Counted from the first letter of the stretch, positions 47,291-56,850 are shown. The stretch is 64,000 nucleotides of DNA from Marinithermofilum abyssi (GCF_014641195.1 NZ_BMHQ01000002.1:1-64000); one strand, 5' to 3'. The notes: generated by a model not told the origin, from the sequence alone. Program-made: numbers and translations.

Positions 47291-49642
47291 ATGGGCAAAA
47301 CTAAACACACCGGGCCGATCTCCCTTCCCAAGGTACCGGACCCTGACCTCTGGGTAAGCAAAGTGCCTTTCGGATTGGGCAAAATCAAGCCCCGCCACAT
47401 TCGTGACACCCTGAAAGCAGTCTGGGAAAACCGGGACAACCTGTCTTATGCCACCCGCATTTTGACCCGGGGGGTGTGTGATGGGTGCGCCCTGGGTGTG
47501 GCCGGTTTGAAAGATCAAACCTTGACCGGTCCCCACCTGTGCACGACCCGGCTCAATGTCTTACGGCTTAACACCATGCCGGCGATGAAACCGGAGACGA
47601 TTCACGCCGACATCGAGGAGTTGCGGCAGAAGAACAGCACCGAGCTGCGTCAGTTGGGCCGAATCCCGTACCCCTTGATCCGGGAAAAAGAGGAACGCCG
47701 TTTCCGCCGTCTCTCCTGGAATGAAGCATTGGACCGCATTGCCGGGAAGATCCGGGACATCTCCCCGAAGCAGCTGGCTTTCTACCTGACTTCGCGGGGG
47801 ATCGCCAATGAAACCTATTACATGGCAGCCAAAGCAGCCCGATTCATCGGTACCAACCATATTGACAACGCCTCCCGGATTTGCCACTCTCCGTCCAAAA
47901 CGGCGCTGAAGCGATCCCTCGGCATCGGTGCTTCCAGCTGCAACTACAAGGACTGGATCGGAACGGACGTGCTCGTATTCTGGGGGTCGGCAGCGGCCAA
48001 CAACCAGCCGGTTTCTACCAAGTACATGTACGCTGCCAAGCGGAAAGGGACTAAAATCATCGTTATTAACCCCTACCACGAGCCATCGATGGACCGTTAC
48101 TGGATCCCCTCCATTCCTGATTCCGCCCTGTTTGGCACCAAAATCGCCGATGATTTTTACCAAGTAAACATTGGCGGAGATATCGCCTTTATGAACGGGG
48201 TGATGAAACATTGGTTCGAAATGGAGGAAGTCTCCCCCGGTTCTGCCATCAATCACGAGTTTGTTCAAGCCCACACCAACGGTTTTGAATCCCTGCGAAA
48301 ACATGTCCTCGGGTATGCGTGGGAAGAGTTGGAGCGGTCTTCCGGAGTTTCTAAAGAACGGATGATTCAGTTCGCCGAGTTGTTGGCCCATGCCAAATCG
48401 GGCGTCTTTGTCTGGTCCATGGGGCTCACCCAGCACCGTTTCGGCACGGACAATGTCTCCCAAGTAGCCAATCTGGCCATGCTGCGGGGCTTCATCGGCC
48501 GGGAACACTGTGGCGTCATGCCGATTCGGGGCCACTCCGGAGTACAAGGCGCCGGGGAAATGGGCGCCGATCCTTTCAGCTTGCCCGGCGGAGGTTTTGA
48601 GAAGGAGACGGTGAACCGGGTAGAAAAAGTGTGGGGCTTCGCCATTCCCCGCTGGCAGGGAGATATCGTCGGAGTTTCTCTGGAAAATGCGCTACTGCCT
48701 GACGATCACGAACAAAAAACGAAGGTGTATTACCTCTCCGGCGGCAACTTTCTGGAAACGATGCCCAACCCGGATTTTGTCCGCCAATGCTTGGAGAATA
48801 TCGAAGTGCGTGTGCACCAAGATATTATTTTTAACACCTCTACCCTGGCCGATGCCAAAGAAGCGGTCATCGTCCTGCCGGCGATGACCCGGTATGAGCA
48901 ACCCGGCGGGTGCACCTCCACCTCCACCGAGCGGATGGTCTACTTTTCACCGGAAATCCCCGGCCCACGTTTAGAGGAGGCACGGGCAGAGTGGGAGATT
49001 TACATGGACTTGGCTTCCCGCGTCAAACCGGAAGCGAAGCATTTGATCCAAATGGAAAGCGCACAAGAAATCCGCGAGGAAATCGCTCAAGCCGCTTCCA
49101 ACTATGATGGGATTCAGCACCTGAATCAGCAGGGAGATGTCTTTCAATGGGGCGGAGCTTGGCTTTGTGAGGGCGGTGAGTGTCCCACACCCGATGGCCG
49201 GGGCAATCTGATTCCGATCGAGCTGCCGGAGTTGCGGAAGGCAAAAGAGCATTTTTCTGTCACCACACGAAGGGGAAAACAGTTCAATTCCATGATCTAT
49301 GCGGACACCGATCCCTTCAATGAAGCCGACCGTTACGATGTGCTGATGAATGAAGAAGATGCCCGACGACTGGGTATCTCTGCAGGAGAACCGGTTGTGG
49401 TGTATAACCGGCACGGCCGTTTTCAGGGAAAAGCCCGCTTTGTGAACATCCGGCCCGGCAACCTGGAGGTTCACTGGCCCGAAGGCAACTGCCTCATCCC
49501 ACAAGGGGTATATGAGGAACATGCCGGCATCCCGGAATACAATACTCCCGTCATTTTGGAAAAAGCGGAAACCTTCCATGCTCAGAAAGATCTTCGGTAT
49601 GCGGAGAAGCGTGTGGAAGAATTGGAGATGGAGATCGGGTGA
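47291..49642 (+). CDS. FdhF/YdeP-type molybdopterin oxidoreductase
   Basis: A 783-residue member of the DMSO-reductase superfamily, YdeP branch. The N-terminus has TRGVCDGCALGVAGL in place of the usual four-Cys iron-sulfur site. Molybdopterin-binding blocks include ASRICHSPSKTALKRSLG, VLVFWGSAAANNQPVSTKYM, IVINPYHEP, MRGFIGREHCGVMPIRGHSG (beginning LAMLR) and VLPAMTRYEQPGGCTSTSTE. The C-terminal domain has NSMIYADTDPFNEADRYDVL. The reaction is not known; E. coli YdeP contributes to acid resistance. It overlaps fdhD by four bases. Confidence 0.88.
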   Translation: MGKTKHTGPISLPKVPDPDLWVSKVPFGLGKIKPRHIRDTLKAVWENRDNLSYATRILTRGVCDGCALGVAGLKDQTLTGPHLCTTRLNVLRLNTMPAMKPETIHADIEELRQKNSTELRQLGRIPYPLIREKEERRFRRLSWNEALDRIAGKIRDISPKQLAFYLTSRGIANETYYMAAKAARFIGTNHIDNASRICHSPSKTALKRSLGIGASSCNYKDWIGTDVLVFWGSAAANNQPVSTKYMYAAKRKGTKIIVINPYHEPSMDRYWIPSIPDSALFGTKIADDFYQVNIGGDIAFMNGVMKHWFEMEEVSPGSAINHEFVQAHTNGFESLRKHVLGYAWEELERSSGVSKERMIQFAELLAHAKSGVFVWSMGLTQHRFGTDNVSQVANLAMLRGFIGREHCGVMPIRGHSGVQGAGEMGADPFSLPGGGFEKETVNRVEKVWGFAIPRWQGDIVGVSLENALLPDDHEQKTKVYYLSGGNFLETMPNPDFVRQCLENIEVRVHQDIIFNTSTLADAKEAVIVLPAMTRYEQPGGCTSTSTERMVYFSPEIPGPRLEEARAEWEIYMDLASRVKPEAKHLIQMESAQEIREEIAQAASNYDGIQHLNQQGDVFQWGGAWLCEGGECPTPDGRGNLIPIELPELRKAKEHFSVTTRRGKQFNSMIYADTDPFNEADRYDVLMNEEDARRLGISAGEPVVVYNRHGRFQGKARFVNIRPGNLEVHWPEGNCLIPQGVYEEHAGIPEYNTPVILEKAETFHAQKDLRYAEKRVEELEMEIG

Positions 49643-50463
49643 AAAAGCCGCGACATCCACAGCCAAAAGAGATCGATGTAAAACGGATCATCCACCGGTA
49701 CACCGCAGCGGCGTACCATCCGGAGAAGAAGCAGGACCGCATTGTTCGAGAGACTCCCCTGACGATGATGGTGAACGGGGAAGAATTCGCCACTTTGGTC
49801 TGCTCACCGATTGACTTGGAAGAACTGGTTATCGGTTTTTTGGCATCGGAAGGCCTGATTCGTTCCATGGAGGAGATCCGAGGGCTGACCCTGGACCGCG
49901 ATAAAGGTTATGCCTATGTAGAGTTGAGCCATCCACCTTCCCGGACTGCCGCTGCCCATTCCAAGCGAATCGTGGGATCCTGTTGCGGGAAAAGCCGGCA
50001 GTTTTATTTTCAGAGCGATGCCCGAACCGCCAAAACCGTGATGAGCCGCCTGCAGGTTACTCCTGCCCAGTGCATCCGCCTGATACGGAAATTGCAACAA
50101 GCCTCCGAGGCGTTCCATCAGACGGGCGGTGTACACAATGCCGCCTTGTGTACACCGGATCAACTGCTTATCTCTTATACCGATATCGGGCGCCACAATA
50201 CGCTGGACCGGATTTACGGCCACTGTCTCCAGCACCGCATCTCCCTGTCTGACAAGCTGATCACATTCAGCGGCCGCGTCTCGTCGGAAGTTTTGCTGAA
50301 AACCGCCAAAATCGGTATCGGAATCCTGCTCTCCAAATCGGCTCCCACCGACCTCGCCCTCGACTTGGCGGAAGACCTCGGCATCACCGTATGCGGATTC
50401 ATCCGCGGGGAAAAGATGAATGTGTACACACACGGGGAACGGATTGTTTTCTCTCAACAATGA
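49639..50463 (+). CDS. fdhD: FdhD sulfurtransferase for formate-dehydrogenase-type enzymes
   Basis: A 274-residue FdhD protein, which transfers sulfur from IscS to the molybdenum cofactor of FdhF-type enzymes. Motifs seen are LEELVIGFLASEGLI, the Cys pair in RIVGSCCGKSRQFYF, TGGVHNAALC, YTDIGRHNTLDRIYG and FSGRVSSEVLLKTAKIGIGI. The usual active-site loop has two Cys in a CxxC-like pattern (such as CGxCG); here they are adjacent (CC). The GTG start overlaps the end of the oxidoreductase gene (GTGA), so the two are translated together and this FdhD probably serves that enzyme. Confidence 0.9.
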   Translation: MKKPRHPQPKEIDVKRIIHRYTAAAYHPEKKQDRIVRETPLTMMVNGEEFATLVCSPIDLEELVIGFLASEGLIRSMEEIRGLTLDRDKGYAYVELSHPPSRTAAAHSKRIVGSCCGKSRQFYFQSDARTAKTVMSRLQVTPAQCIRLIRKLQQASEAFHQTGGVHNAALCTPDQLLISYTDIGRHNTLDRIYGHCLQHRISLSDKLITFSGRVSSEVLLKTAKIGIGILLSKSAPTDLALDLAEDLGITVCGFIRGEKMNVYTHGERIVFSQQ

Positions 50464-50556
50464 AAAGTTGGAATCACTTCTTATACGGGCCGCCAAGATA
50501 GAGATGCAGCTGCTATAAAAAGAACAAACTCCCAACCATTAGATAACGACACAGAA

Positions 50557-50591
50557 AAACCTCCTGTTGCCATCCGTCAACCAGGAGGTTT
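50557..50591. terminator. Bidirectional terminator between fdhD and efeU
   Basis: AAACCTCCTG pairs exactly with CAGGAGGTTT, flanked by A and T residues, between two converging genes. Confidence 0.75.
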
Positions 50592-50632
50592 CGTTCCGAT
50601 CATCTATTGGACATGGTTTTCAGGATATAAAG

Positions 50633-52409
50633 TTATGCTTCCGAAGCCACACTTTGCGCTTGCTTGTGTCGTGTCCACAGGACGGAGAGGAGGATGACTC
50701 CAAACACTACCGCTTGGACTGCTATGGTTTCCAGGGTCGGATACATACCGAAGAATTCGAGCTCCGGCACACCGGTGATATGGGTGGATTCCACCTTTTT
50801 CACCACTTGCAGCGCATGGATGCTCTCACCCGTAAACTTAAAGGCGAGATAATAGATCAAAGCGCTGACGGTGAGGAAGAAAGGACGCATGGGAAGCTTG
50901 ACACTGAATCGGATCATCGCAATTCCCAGTGCTACCAGAATCAGCGTGGCAGCTCCGATTCCCAGGATTAGATTTTGTGTACTGATCGAACCGATCATCC
51001 CCAGGTAGAAGATCACCGTTTCCGCCCCTTCCCGAAGGACGGTCAGCATCGACACACCAGCCAGGGACCACAGGCTGCCACGGGCCAAGGCCGTGCCCAC
51101 TTTATCATTGATAAACTGGTTCCATGCTGCGATATTGGACCGGCTGTGCAACCAAGCACCCACGGTCAACATCACCAGCACGGCAATCAAGCCGGTAATC
51201 CCCTCAAGAAACTCCCGTTCTTCACCGGCCACCGCGACAGAGAACAGGGTGGTCAGCACAAATGCCAAGGCAAAACTGGCTGCAATCCCCGCGCCGACAC
51301 CGCCCCAAATCCAACCGCGTTTATCGTTGTTGTCGGTACGGTTGAGGAAGGCGAGGAGGGCACCGACGATCAGGAGAACCTCCAACCCTTCCCGCAAGAG
51401 AATGATCGCAGCGTCCCAAGCAGAGTAGGACGTTTTTTGAGCCAGCGGCTCCAGGCCTTTCTTCATCTCAGAGATGACTTGCTTGGCCTCCCCGGTTTTG
51501 GGCGGGTTAGAAGACAACAGACTTAAGGCTTTGGTCATGTTGTTCTCCGTCTGGGTATATACTTCTTCCGACTTGGTGCTGACCTGTCCTTCAATGGACG
51601 GCCAAATCTGAATGAATTCCACCATATCCGCCCGGGCAGCGGAGATATCCCCTTTGTTCAACGCTTCCTGTACCTCGTTCAGTTCATGGATCAGGGTTTG
51701 GATGCTGCCCTTCTCTTTGGAAGCAACGCCTTTCTCATCCCCATAGTGCTCCACTTCTTCAAACAGTCCGTGAAGGGCAGCCGCAGCTTCTTTCTTATCG
51801 GGGGGAGAGGCTTTCAAGGCAGCACTCACACCGGCCATCTTGGTTTCAATCTCACCATATGCCCCCGGATTTTCGGAGCGAATGCCGGCCTCGACCTGTT
51901 CCCACCCCTCATGAAATTCATGGTAGGCCTGCTCCGCTTTCTTGAAATGTCCATTTTCGGCCGCTTCCTCTGCTTGATGCAGCAGGGGTAGGAAGCTTTT
52001 CAGTTTCTTCCCGGCTTCTTCATGAGTGCCTTTCTCTGATGTCCCCCCGGTTTCATAGGACATTACCGCTTCGTTTAATTGTTCCAACGCATGAGAGACA
52101 GCCTTTGGATCGGGATGGGGGCTCTTTAACAGTGCTTCTGCCTGGGCCATCGCAGATTCGATCGCTTCATAATCTTTAGGGGAATTCAATCCCCTCTTCG
52201 ACTTTCTCCCATTTTTCATGAAAAGCATCCATCTCCTTGGCCACAGCGGACATCTCTTTCTTTTCCGCTTTTTCCATCGCCAGATGGAGATGCTCTTCCA
52301 ATGACTCTACTGAAACCTCCTTTTCCGCTGCTGATACGGGTTGGCTGCCTAACAGCGGCACCACAACAATGGCAGCCAACAGCCACCGGAACCAGTTTGC
52401 CTGTGTCAC
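50633..52409 (-). pseudogene. efeU: FTR1/EfeU iron permease with N-terminal helical domain, one frameshift
   Basis: Frame one (52176-52409) encodes a signal peptide (MTQANWFRWLLAAIVVVPLL, cleavage near SAA) and the start of an extracellular helical domain ending GIEFP. Frame two resumes with NSPKDYEAIESAMAQAEALL, continues the helical domain to about residue 330, then the permease with ILLREGLEVLLIVGALLAFL and TVLREGAETVIFYLGM, the two REGxE iron motifs of FTR1. Joined near 52190 it is about 590 residues. The break lies in GGGGATTGAATTCCCC. FTR1-type permeases import iron with EfeO/EfeB partners, which are not in the window. A Fur box lies upstream. Confidence 0.82.
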
Positions 52410-52505
52410 GATGTACCCTCCTCAACATCTCCCGCAGATATGTACTGCACGTATCTTTTTCAAGAACATTAAAAAACGGCACGACTCCGTTTTTTATTCG
52501 AATGT

Positions 52506-52526
52506 TAATGAGAACGATTATCATTA
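52506..52526 (-). promoter_or_regulatory. Fur-box-like palindrome upstream of efeU
   Basis: TAATGAGAACGATTATCATTA is a 21-bp imperfect palindrome; its centre fits TGATAAT-N-ATTATCA with two mismatches. It is about 95 bases before the efeU start. Confidence 0.7.
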
Positions 52527-52736
52527 TAAGCGGGGTTGGATCTTCTGTCAATTATCTCTGTGCAGGGTTTTTCTCCCTTTTCGGGACCGTGGATACAATC
52601 GGATTTTCATTCCATTTTCGGTGTAACACAGGGGATGGGAAGGATAACCCCGGCACATAGGGATGAAGCCCCTGCTACGTGCTGTTGGCACCTCGAAAGA
52701 GGGTTATCAGGTCATAGGGATAGAAGCAAAGGAAGT
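52527..52736. other. Intergenic region
   Basis: No supported gene between the efeU promoter and the asparaginase gene terminator; short purine-rich repeats only. Confidence 0.3.
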
Positions 52737-52760
52737 AGCCCTTCCTGCTCAGGAAGGGCT
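52737..52760. terminator. Hairpin after the asparaginase gene
   Basis: AGCCCTTCCTG pairs with CAGGAAGGGCT with a 2-base loop, about 55 bases past the minus-strand stop; the T-tail is weak. Confidence 0.5.
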
Positions 52761-52814
52761 TCAAAATGGCTGACAAAGTTCATCTTTGAGAACGAATGGA
52801 GGGGCGACTTTTGG

Positions 52815-53834
52815 TTACCGTTTCCTCTCCGCCAGGCGCAGCATAAAATCCGCCTGGATTTGGCCGACTGCTTTTCCGCTCATGTTTTTAACATCGGGAG
52901 CTGTATACTTCGCCAACCGGTCCAAAGCCCCATCCGTTCCAATCCGTAACTGCCGCAATACCTCATTAACTACCGTGTACAGTACACGCTCCGCACCATC
53001 TTCGATTTTGACGGCAATGCCAAGCCCCCATTCCCGATCTGCCACACAATATACCGCTTCCGCTCCCAGCTTGCCGATGATGCGTCCGCCGAAAGCCTCC
53101 ATCAAATCCGTACAGTATCGACCCCGGCCTGCCACCATTTCCGGTTGGGCGGTCATGGCATTGGCGATCCGGACTGCCGCTTCCCGCACATAGCCGGGCG
53201 AGATGCTTCTGGGAGCTGCAAGACGGGCATAGGCCCAAGCCAAGTGAAACAAGGGCAACCGATGGGCTGGAACGCTGCAACCGTCCACCCCGATGGAGAT
53301 CCGTTTTCGGGGATATCGAGTCATTTCCGCTACCATGTCCAAAATACGGCGCTGAACAGGATGGTCCAGCAAGTGATACGTCGCCAAATCTTCTCCCATG
53401 TGAACCGCCGTGGCTACCATCCCGGCATGTTTTCCGGAACAATTGCTGTAAACAGGCGTAAGCGGTTTTTGTTCCCGAATCAACCGGTGATAGCTCTCCG
53501 TATCCCTTGGAACATGGGTCCCGCATTGCAAAACCGCTTCTTTCTGTCCTGCGCGCCTCAGCATGTCATAAACGCGGGCACGATGCCGCGGGTCTCCGCT
53601 GTGGGAACCGCAGCACAAAGCCAGATCAGCCTCATCCAACGCAAACCGCTCTGCAGTTCCGGTGGTAATCACCGGAATGGCCTGAATGGGCTTCATGACC
53701 GATCGGCCATATGTCATCCGATAGGGATCCCCGTAAAAATAGCGCAGCCGCCCTTCCACATCCACCACAGCCACATGGCCGGAATGGGAGCTTTCGACGG
53801 CTCCTCCCCGGTATACATTGGCAATAATGTTCAC
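52815..53834 (-). CDS. L-asparaginase II family protein
   Basis: A 339-residue protein of the asparaginase II family seen in Rhizobium and many Firmicutes, unrelated to the E. coli enzymes. Recognisable blocks are VYRGGAVESSHSGHVAVVD, YGRSVMKPIQAIPVITTG, CCGSHSGDPRHRARVYDMLR, VYSNCSGKHAGMVATAVHMG, GVDGCSVPAHRLPLFHLA and EAFGGRIIGKLGAEAVYCV. It should hydrolyse asparagine to aspartate and ammonia. The GTG at 53834 has AAGGAGGC upstream and gives the family length; the frame further upstream is not coding-like. Confidence 0.88.
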   Translation of the reverse strand: MNIIANVYRGGAVESSHSGHVAVVDVEGRLRYFYGDPYRMTYGRSVMKPIQAIPVITTGTAERFALDEADLALCCGSHSGDPRHRARVYDMLRRAGQKEAVLQCGTHVPRDTESYHRLIREQKPLTPVYSNCSGKHAGMVATAVHMGEDLATYHLLDHPVQRRILDMVAEMTRYPRKRISIGVDGCSVPAHRLPLFHLAWAYARLAAPRSISPGYVREAAVRIANAMTAQPEMVAGRGRYCTDLMEAFGGRIIGKLGAEAVYCVADREWGLGIAVKIEDGAERVLYTVVNEVLRQLRIGTDGALDRLAKYTAPDVKNMSGKAVGQIQADFMLRLAERKR

Positions 53835-54010
53835 CGCCAGCCTCCTTCGATGACATGCTTTATCACAGAGATCATTACCAGAATATGAAATATTCCAACA
53901 GCTTGAATAGAATATGCCGGGTGAAAGAGTCAAAAAAAGACGGTATGACCGGAAATTCGGACTCGCTTTCTTCATAACATAAAACACACCCGAAGAAAGG
54001 CGGGGCACCG

Positions 54011-54316
54011 ATGAAATCATACAAACAGATGTTTAAAGGCTCGGGTCGTGCATTTTTTTTGGTTGCCCAAGTGGCCGGATTGATTTTGATGTTGCTGGGG
54101 CTGTACTTGGCTGTGATCGTTCCTTCCAGCCAAGCGGTAGATACCGCAGCCAAAGACCCTTCCCATATCCAAGAATGGTTTGCCAACACTCCCGGTGGAT
54201 GGACCTTGGTCATTGGCATCGTTCTGTTTCTGTTTGCGTTGGCTGGCCGCTGGTTTGCTTATGAACAAAAAAAGACGGGGAATAAACGAAGGAAACCTTC
54301 ATCCGGTTGTCATTGA
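54011..54316 (+). CDS. Small two-helix membrane protein, unknown
   Basis: A 101-residue protein with GAAAGGCGGGG before the ATG. There are two hydrophobic segments (residues ~15-39 and ~64-82) separated by an extracytoplasmic stretch (QAVDTAAKDPSHIQEWFANT), and a basic C-terminal tail (KKTGNKRRKPSSGCH). I do not recognise the family. It is divergent from the asparaginase gene and ends at the terminator at 54468-54492. Confidence 0.6.
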   Translation: MKSYKQMFKGSGRAFFLVAQVAGLILMLLGLYLAVIVPSSQAVDTAAKDPSHIQEWFANTPGGWTLVIGIVLFLFALAGRWFAYEQKKTGNKRRKPSSGCH

Positions 54317-54467
54317 TGGAAAAGTCTCATCGCTTGATCGTACACTGTTTCCTGTCGCGCGACGGCTACATTTGCCTCGGCCCCACGGTTTGGGGCTGGG
54401 ATACATTATTCGAAGGCCGCAACTTGGGCTAAAGCCTCTTTCATTCCCAGCCATAAACTCTGGCTTC

Positions 54468-54492
54468 ACACCGCCTCGAGCGGTGTTTTTTC
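54468..54492 (+). terminator. Terminator downstream of the small membrane protein
   Basis: ACACCGC pairs with GCGGTGT around CTCGA, followed by TTTTTT on the plus strand. It touches the stop codon of the converging LacI-type gene. Confidence 0.7.
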
Positions 54493-55498
54493 ATTTGCCC
54501 GTACTCTGTCCCTCTCGCAGTTCCGGATTAAGGATAATCGGTTCCGGTGTTTCACCTGCCATCATCCTCACCAACAGATTGACCGCCTCCACTCCGAAGC
54601 GGTGCCTTGGTTGTACGATGGTAGTAACCGAAGGGGTGAGAAACTGGGTCAGCTCAAGGCCGTCAAACCCCACCACCGCCACATCTTCCGGAACTCGTTT
54701 CCCCAATTGTTTCAAACGCTGAATCGCACCGATGGCCATTATATCGCTGGCACAAAATACGGCAGTTAATTCCGGATCAGCCGCCAGGAGATTCTCGATA
54801 CATTCGGCCCCGGATTCCTGCTCAAAATCTCCGTAAGCCACCCACTCTTCCCGCAGGGGAATCCCGGCCTCTTTCAACCCTTCACCATATCCTTTCCATC
54901 GTTCCCGACTGACAAAAGCTTGGTTATGTCCATTGATCAGCCCAATCCGGCGATGTCCCCGTTCGACAAGGTGCTGGACAGCCAGTTTGGCTCCCTGGAC
55001 ATTGTCCAGGGTTACATAAGTACACGAATCTGCCGTGAGGGGGATATCGACCAGTGCGCAAGGAACCGAGGCGTCCAGTACCTCTTTCAGATACGGATCA
55101 TCCGTCCGAACCCCCATCAGGACAACGCCCTCCAGCTGACGGCGTTGACATAGTTCTATATAGGGAATCTCCCTTTGTTGCTCGGGGTCCGTTGCCGACA
55201 GAATCAGATCATATCCCAAAGCCATCGCTTGGTCATTTACCCCTCGGATCACATCAAACAACATATGATAGCCGGAACCCAAATCGGTTAACTCCGAGAT
55301 AATCAAACCGATGGCCCGAGACTTTTTCATAACCAAGCTGCGGGCGATGGCACTGGGGTGGTAGTTGGCTTCCGCTGCGATCCGAAGAATCCGTTGACGC
55401 GTCTCCGGTTTGATATCGGGATAACCATTGAGCGCACGGGATACCGTTGTCACAGACACACCTGCCTGTTTAGCAATGTCTTTAATGGTAATGGACAT
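54491..55498 (-). CDS. LacI/GalR-family transcriptional regulator
   Basis: A 335-residue LacI-type repressor. The helix-turn-helix is ITIKDIAKQAGVSVTTVSRA with the hinge NYHPSAIARSL, followed by the periplasmic-binding-protein-like domain from RAIGLIISELTD to the end, with DSCTYVTLDNVQGAKLAVQH and FCASDIMAIGAIQRLKQLGK. The start at 55498 follows GAGGGGGA. No sugar catabolic or transport gene adjoins it, so the ligand is unknown. A palindrome in front of its start suggests autoregulation. Confidence 0.88.
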   Translation of the reverse strand: MSITIKDIAKQAGVSVTTVSRALNGYPDIKPETRQRILRIAAEANYHPSAIARSLVMKKSRAIGLIISELTDLGSGYHMLFDVIRGVNDQAMALGYDLILSATDPEQQREIPYIELCQRRQLEGVVLMGVRTDDPYLKEVLDASVPCALVDIPLTADSCTYVTLDNVQGAKLAVQHLVERGHRRIGLINGHNQAFVSRERWKGYGEGLKEAGIPLREEWVAYGDFEQESGAECIENLLAADPELTAVFCASDIMAIGAIQRLKQLGKRVPEDVAVVGFDGLELTQFLTPSVTTIVQPRHRFGVEAVNLLVRMMAGETPEPIILNPELREGQSTGK

Positions 55499-55509
55499 GC
55501 CGATCCCCC

Positions 55510-55525
55510 TCGAAAGCGTTTTCGA
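55510..55525. promoter_or_regulatory. LacI-type operator in front of the regulator gene
   Basis: CGAAAGCGTTTTCG is a near-perfect palindrome with the central CG typical of LacI/CcpA operators, 12 bases upstream of the start codon. Confidence 0.6.
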
Positions 55526-55580
55526 AATCAGAATAGCGAATCCGATCAATTCCTGTCAAGAATCATTAGCGCCAAATTTC

Positions 55581-55612
55581 AGAAACCGGTAGTGACTGAG
55601 AAACCGGTTTCT
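55581..55612. terminator. Hairpin upstream of yuiD
   Basis: AGAAACCGGT pairs exactly with ACCGGTTTCT, followed by CTTTT. No plus-strand gene ends here, so it could be an operator or attenuator. Confidence 0.35.
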
Positions 55613-55731
55613 CTTTTCGATAAAGTCTGGTATCCGACATATCAATTGAGATAAACTGTATTGTGTATATCCAATTGACGAACTTAACACTCTTATACGC
55701 GATACGATGTTGAAAGGAAGCGAAGGGTCTC

Positions 55732-56214
55732 ATGTTCGAACCGTTATTGAGCAATTATCCCCTATGGACTTCCCTGACCGCAATCACACTGGCTCAACTG
55801 CTGAAAGTTCCCTGGAACTATACCATCACCCGGGAGTGGGATTGGGGTTGGGTATTTAATACAGGAGGCATGCCCAGCGGCCATTCCGCTGCGGTGACTT
55901 CGCTGGCTACCGCAATCGGAATGGCAGAGGGGTTTGGCTCCCCGCACTTTGCCATCACTACCATTTTGGCGCTGATTGTGATGTACGATGCCACCGGCGT
56001 ACGCCGACAGGCGGGAATGCAAGCCAAAGTCTTGAACCAATTGGCCGAAGACTTTGCCCAGTTGGTCGTGGAATTGCGGCAAATGAAGGAAAAATCCCCC
56101 CGGGAGAGAGGGGTGAAGTTAAAAGAAATATTGGGCCATCAGCCGATCGAAGTGATCGCCGGCGGATGGTTTGGAATCGGTGTTGCATTGCTCTGGTATT
56201 GGCTGTGGTTTTAA
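55732..56214 (+). CDS. yuiD: YuiD: divergent PAP2-type (DUF212) membrane protein
   Basis: A 160-residue protein with four hydrophobic segments. The signature FNTGGMPSGHSAAVTSLATA carries the PSGH motif of the acid phosphatase/VanZ-like PAP2 group, and YDATGVRRQAGMQAKVLNQL the second conserved block (DUF212). B. subtilis YuiD is of the same size; the substrate is unknown, likely a lipid phosphate. Ribosome site GGAAGCGAAGGG before the ATG. Confidence 0.85.
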   Translation: MFEPLLSNYPLWTSLTAITLAQLLKVPWNYTITREWDWGWVFNTGGMPSGHSAAVTSLATAIGMAEGFGSPHFAITTILALIVMYDATGVRRQAGMQAKVLNQLAEDFAQLVVELRQMKEKSPRERGVKLKEILGHQPIEVIAGGWFGIGVALLWYWLWF

Positions 56215-56784
56215 TTATAAAAACAAGCTCATGAATACTTCATCCACATATTGTCCTTGCAGAATGGCCTGACGGCGCAGCCGTCCTTCTACACGAAATC
56301 CGTACTTTTTATATAACTGAATGGCCCGGTCATTGCTGGACCAGACATCCAGATTGATCTTTTCCAATCCGTTGGCATGGGCCCAATCAATCGTGTATTC
56401 CATCAGCTTTTTCCCAAGTCCCATGCCGCGGTAACCCGGGACCAGCCATGTCCTAAACTTGGCCGTATGGTCGCTGATCCCTTTGGAACCGCGCCGCAAC
56501 ATAGCAGCTCCGGCGATTTTGCCCTCCACCTCCACCACAGTATACATTCCCTTGTTTCTGTGGATTTCTCGGATTTCATCCCGTTTTTCTCGGTGCGTTG
56601 GCAAGTTGTCGGGATTTTCATCCAGATAAATACCTTCTTTGACCACACGCGCCAACCTTTTGGTCAGTTCCGGCGCATCTTCCCGGGTGGCGGGCCGCAG
56701 AACGATCTTCTCTCCTTCCTTCCCGCGATACACGCGTCGATCACGAAATGCTGTCGGAAACATTCGGGTCAGTTGCAAAGCCAT
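56215..56784 (-). CDS. GNAT-family N-acetyltransferase
   Basis: A 189-residue acetyltransferase. The fold is seen from KIVLRPATREDAPELTKRLA, then VVEVEGKIAGAAMLRRG, the acetyl-CoA loop WLVPGYRGMGLGKKLMEYTI and LDVWSSNDRAIQLYKKYGF. The acceptor substrate is unknown. The start is set at the ATG at 56784; AAGGAG is about 14 bases upstream, so another start a little earlier is possible. It is convergent with yuiD, one base apart. Confidence 0.8.
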   Translation of the reverse strand: MALQLTRMFPTAFRDRRVYRGKEGEKIVLRPATREDAPELTKRLARVVKEGIYLDENPDNLPTHREKRDEIREIHRNKGMYTVVEVEGKIAGAAMLRRGSKGISDHTAKFRTWLVPGYRGMGLGKKLMEYTIDWAHANGLEKINLDVWSSNDRAIQLYKKYGFRVEGRLRRQAILQGQYVDEVFMSLFL

Positions 56785-56850
56785 AGATATAGTGAAACTC
56801 CTTTCTGTTGATTTGCTCGAGTCTCTATACATGAAAAGGGGGAGATCTCC

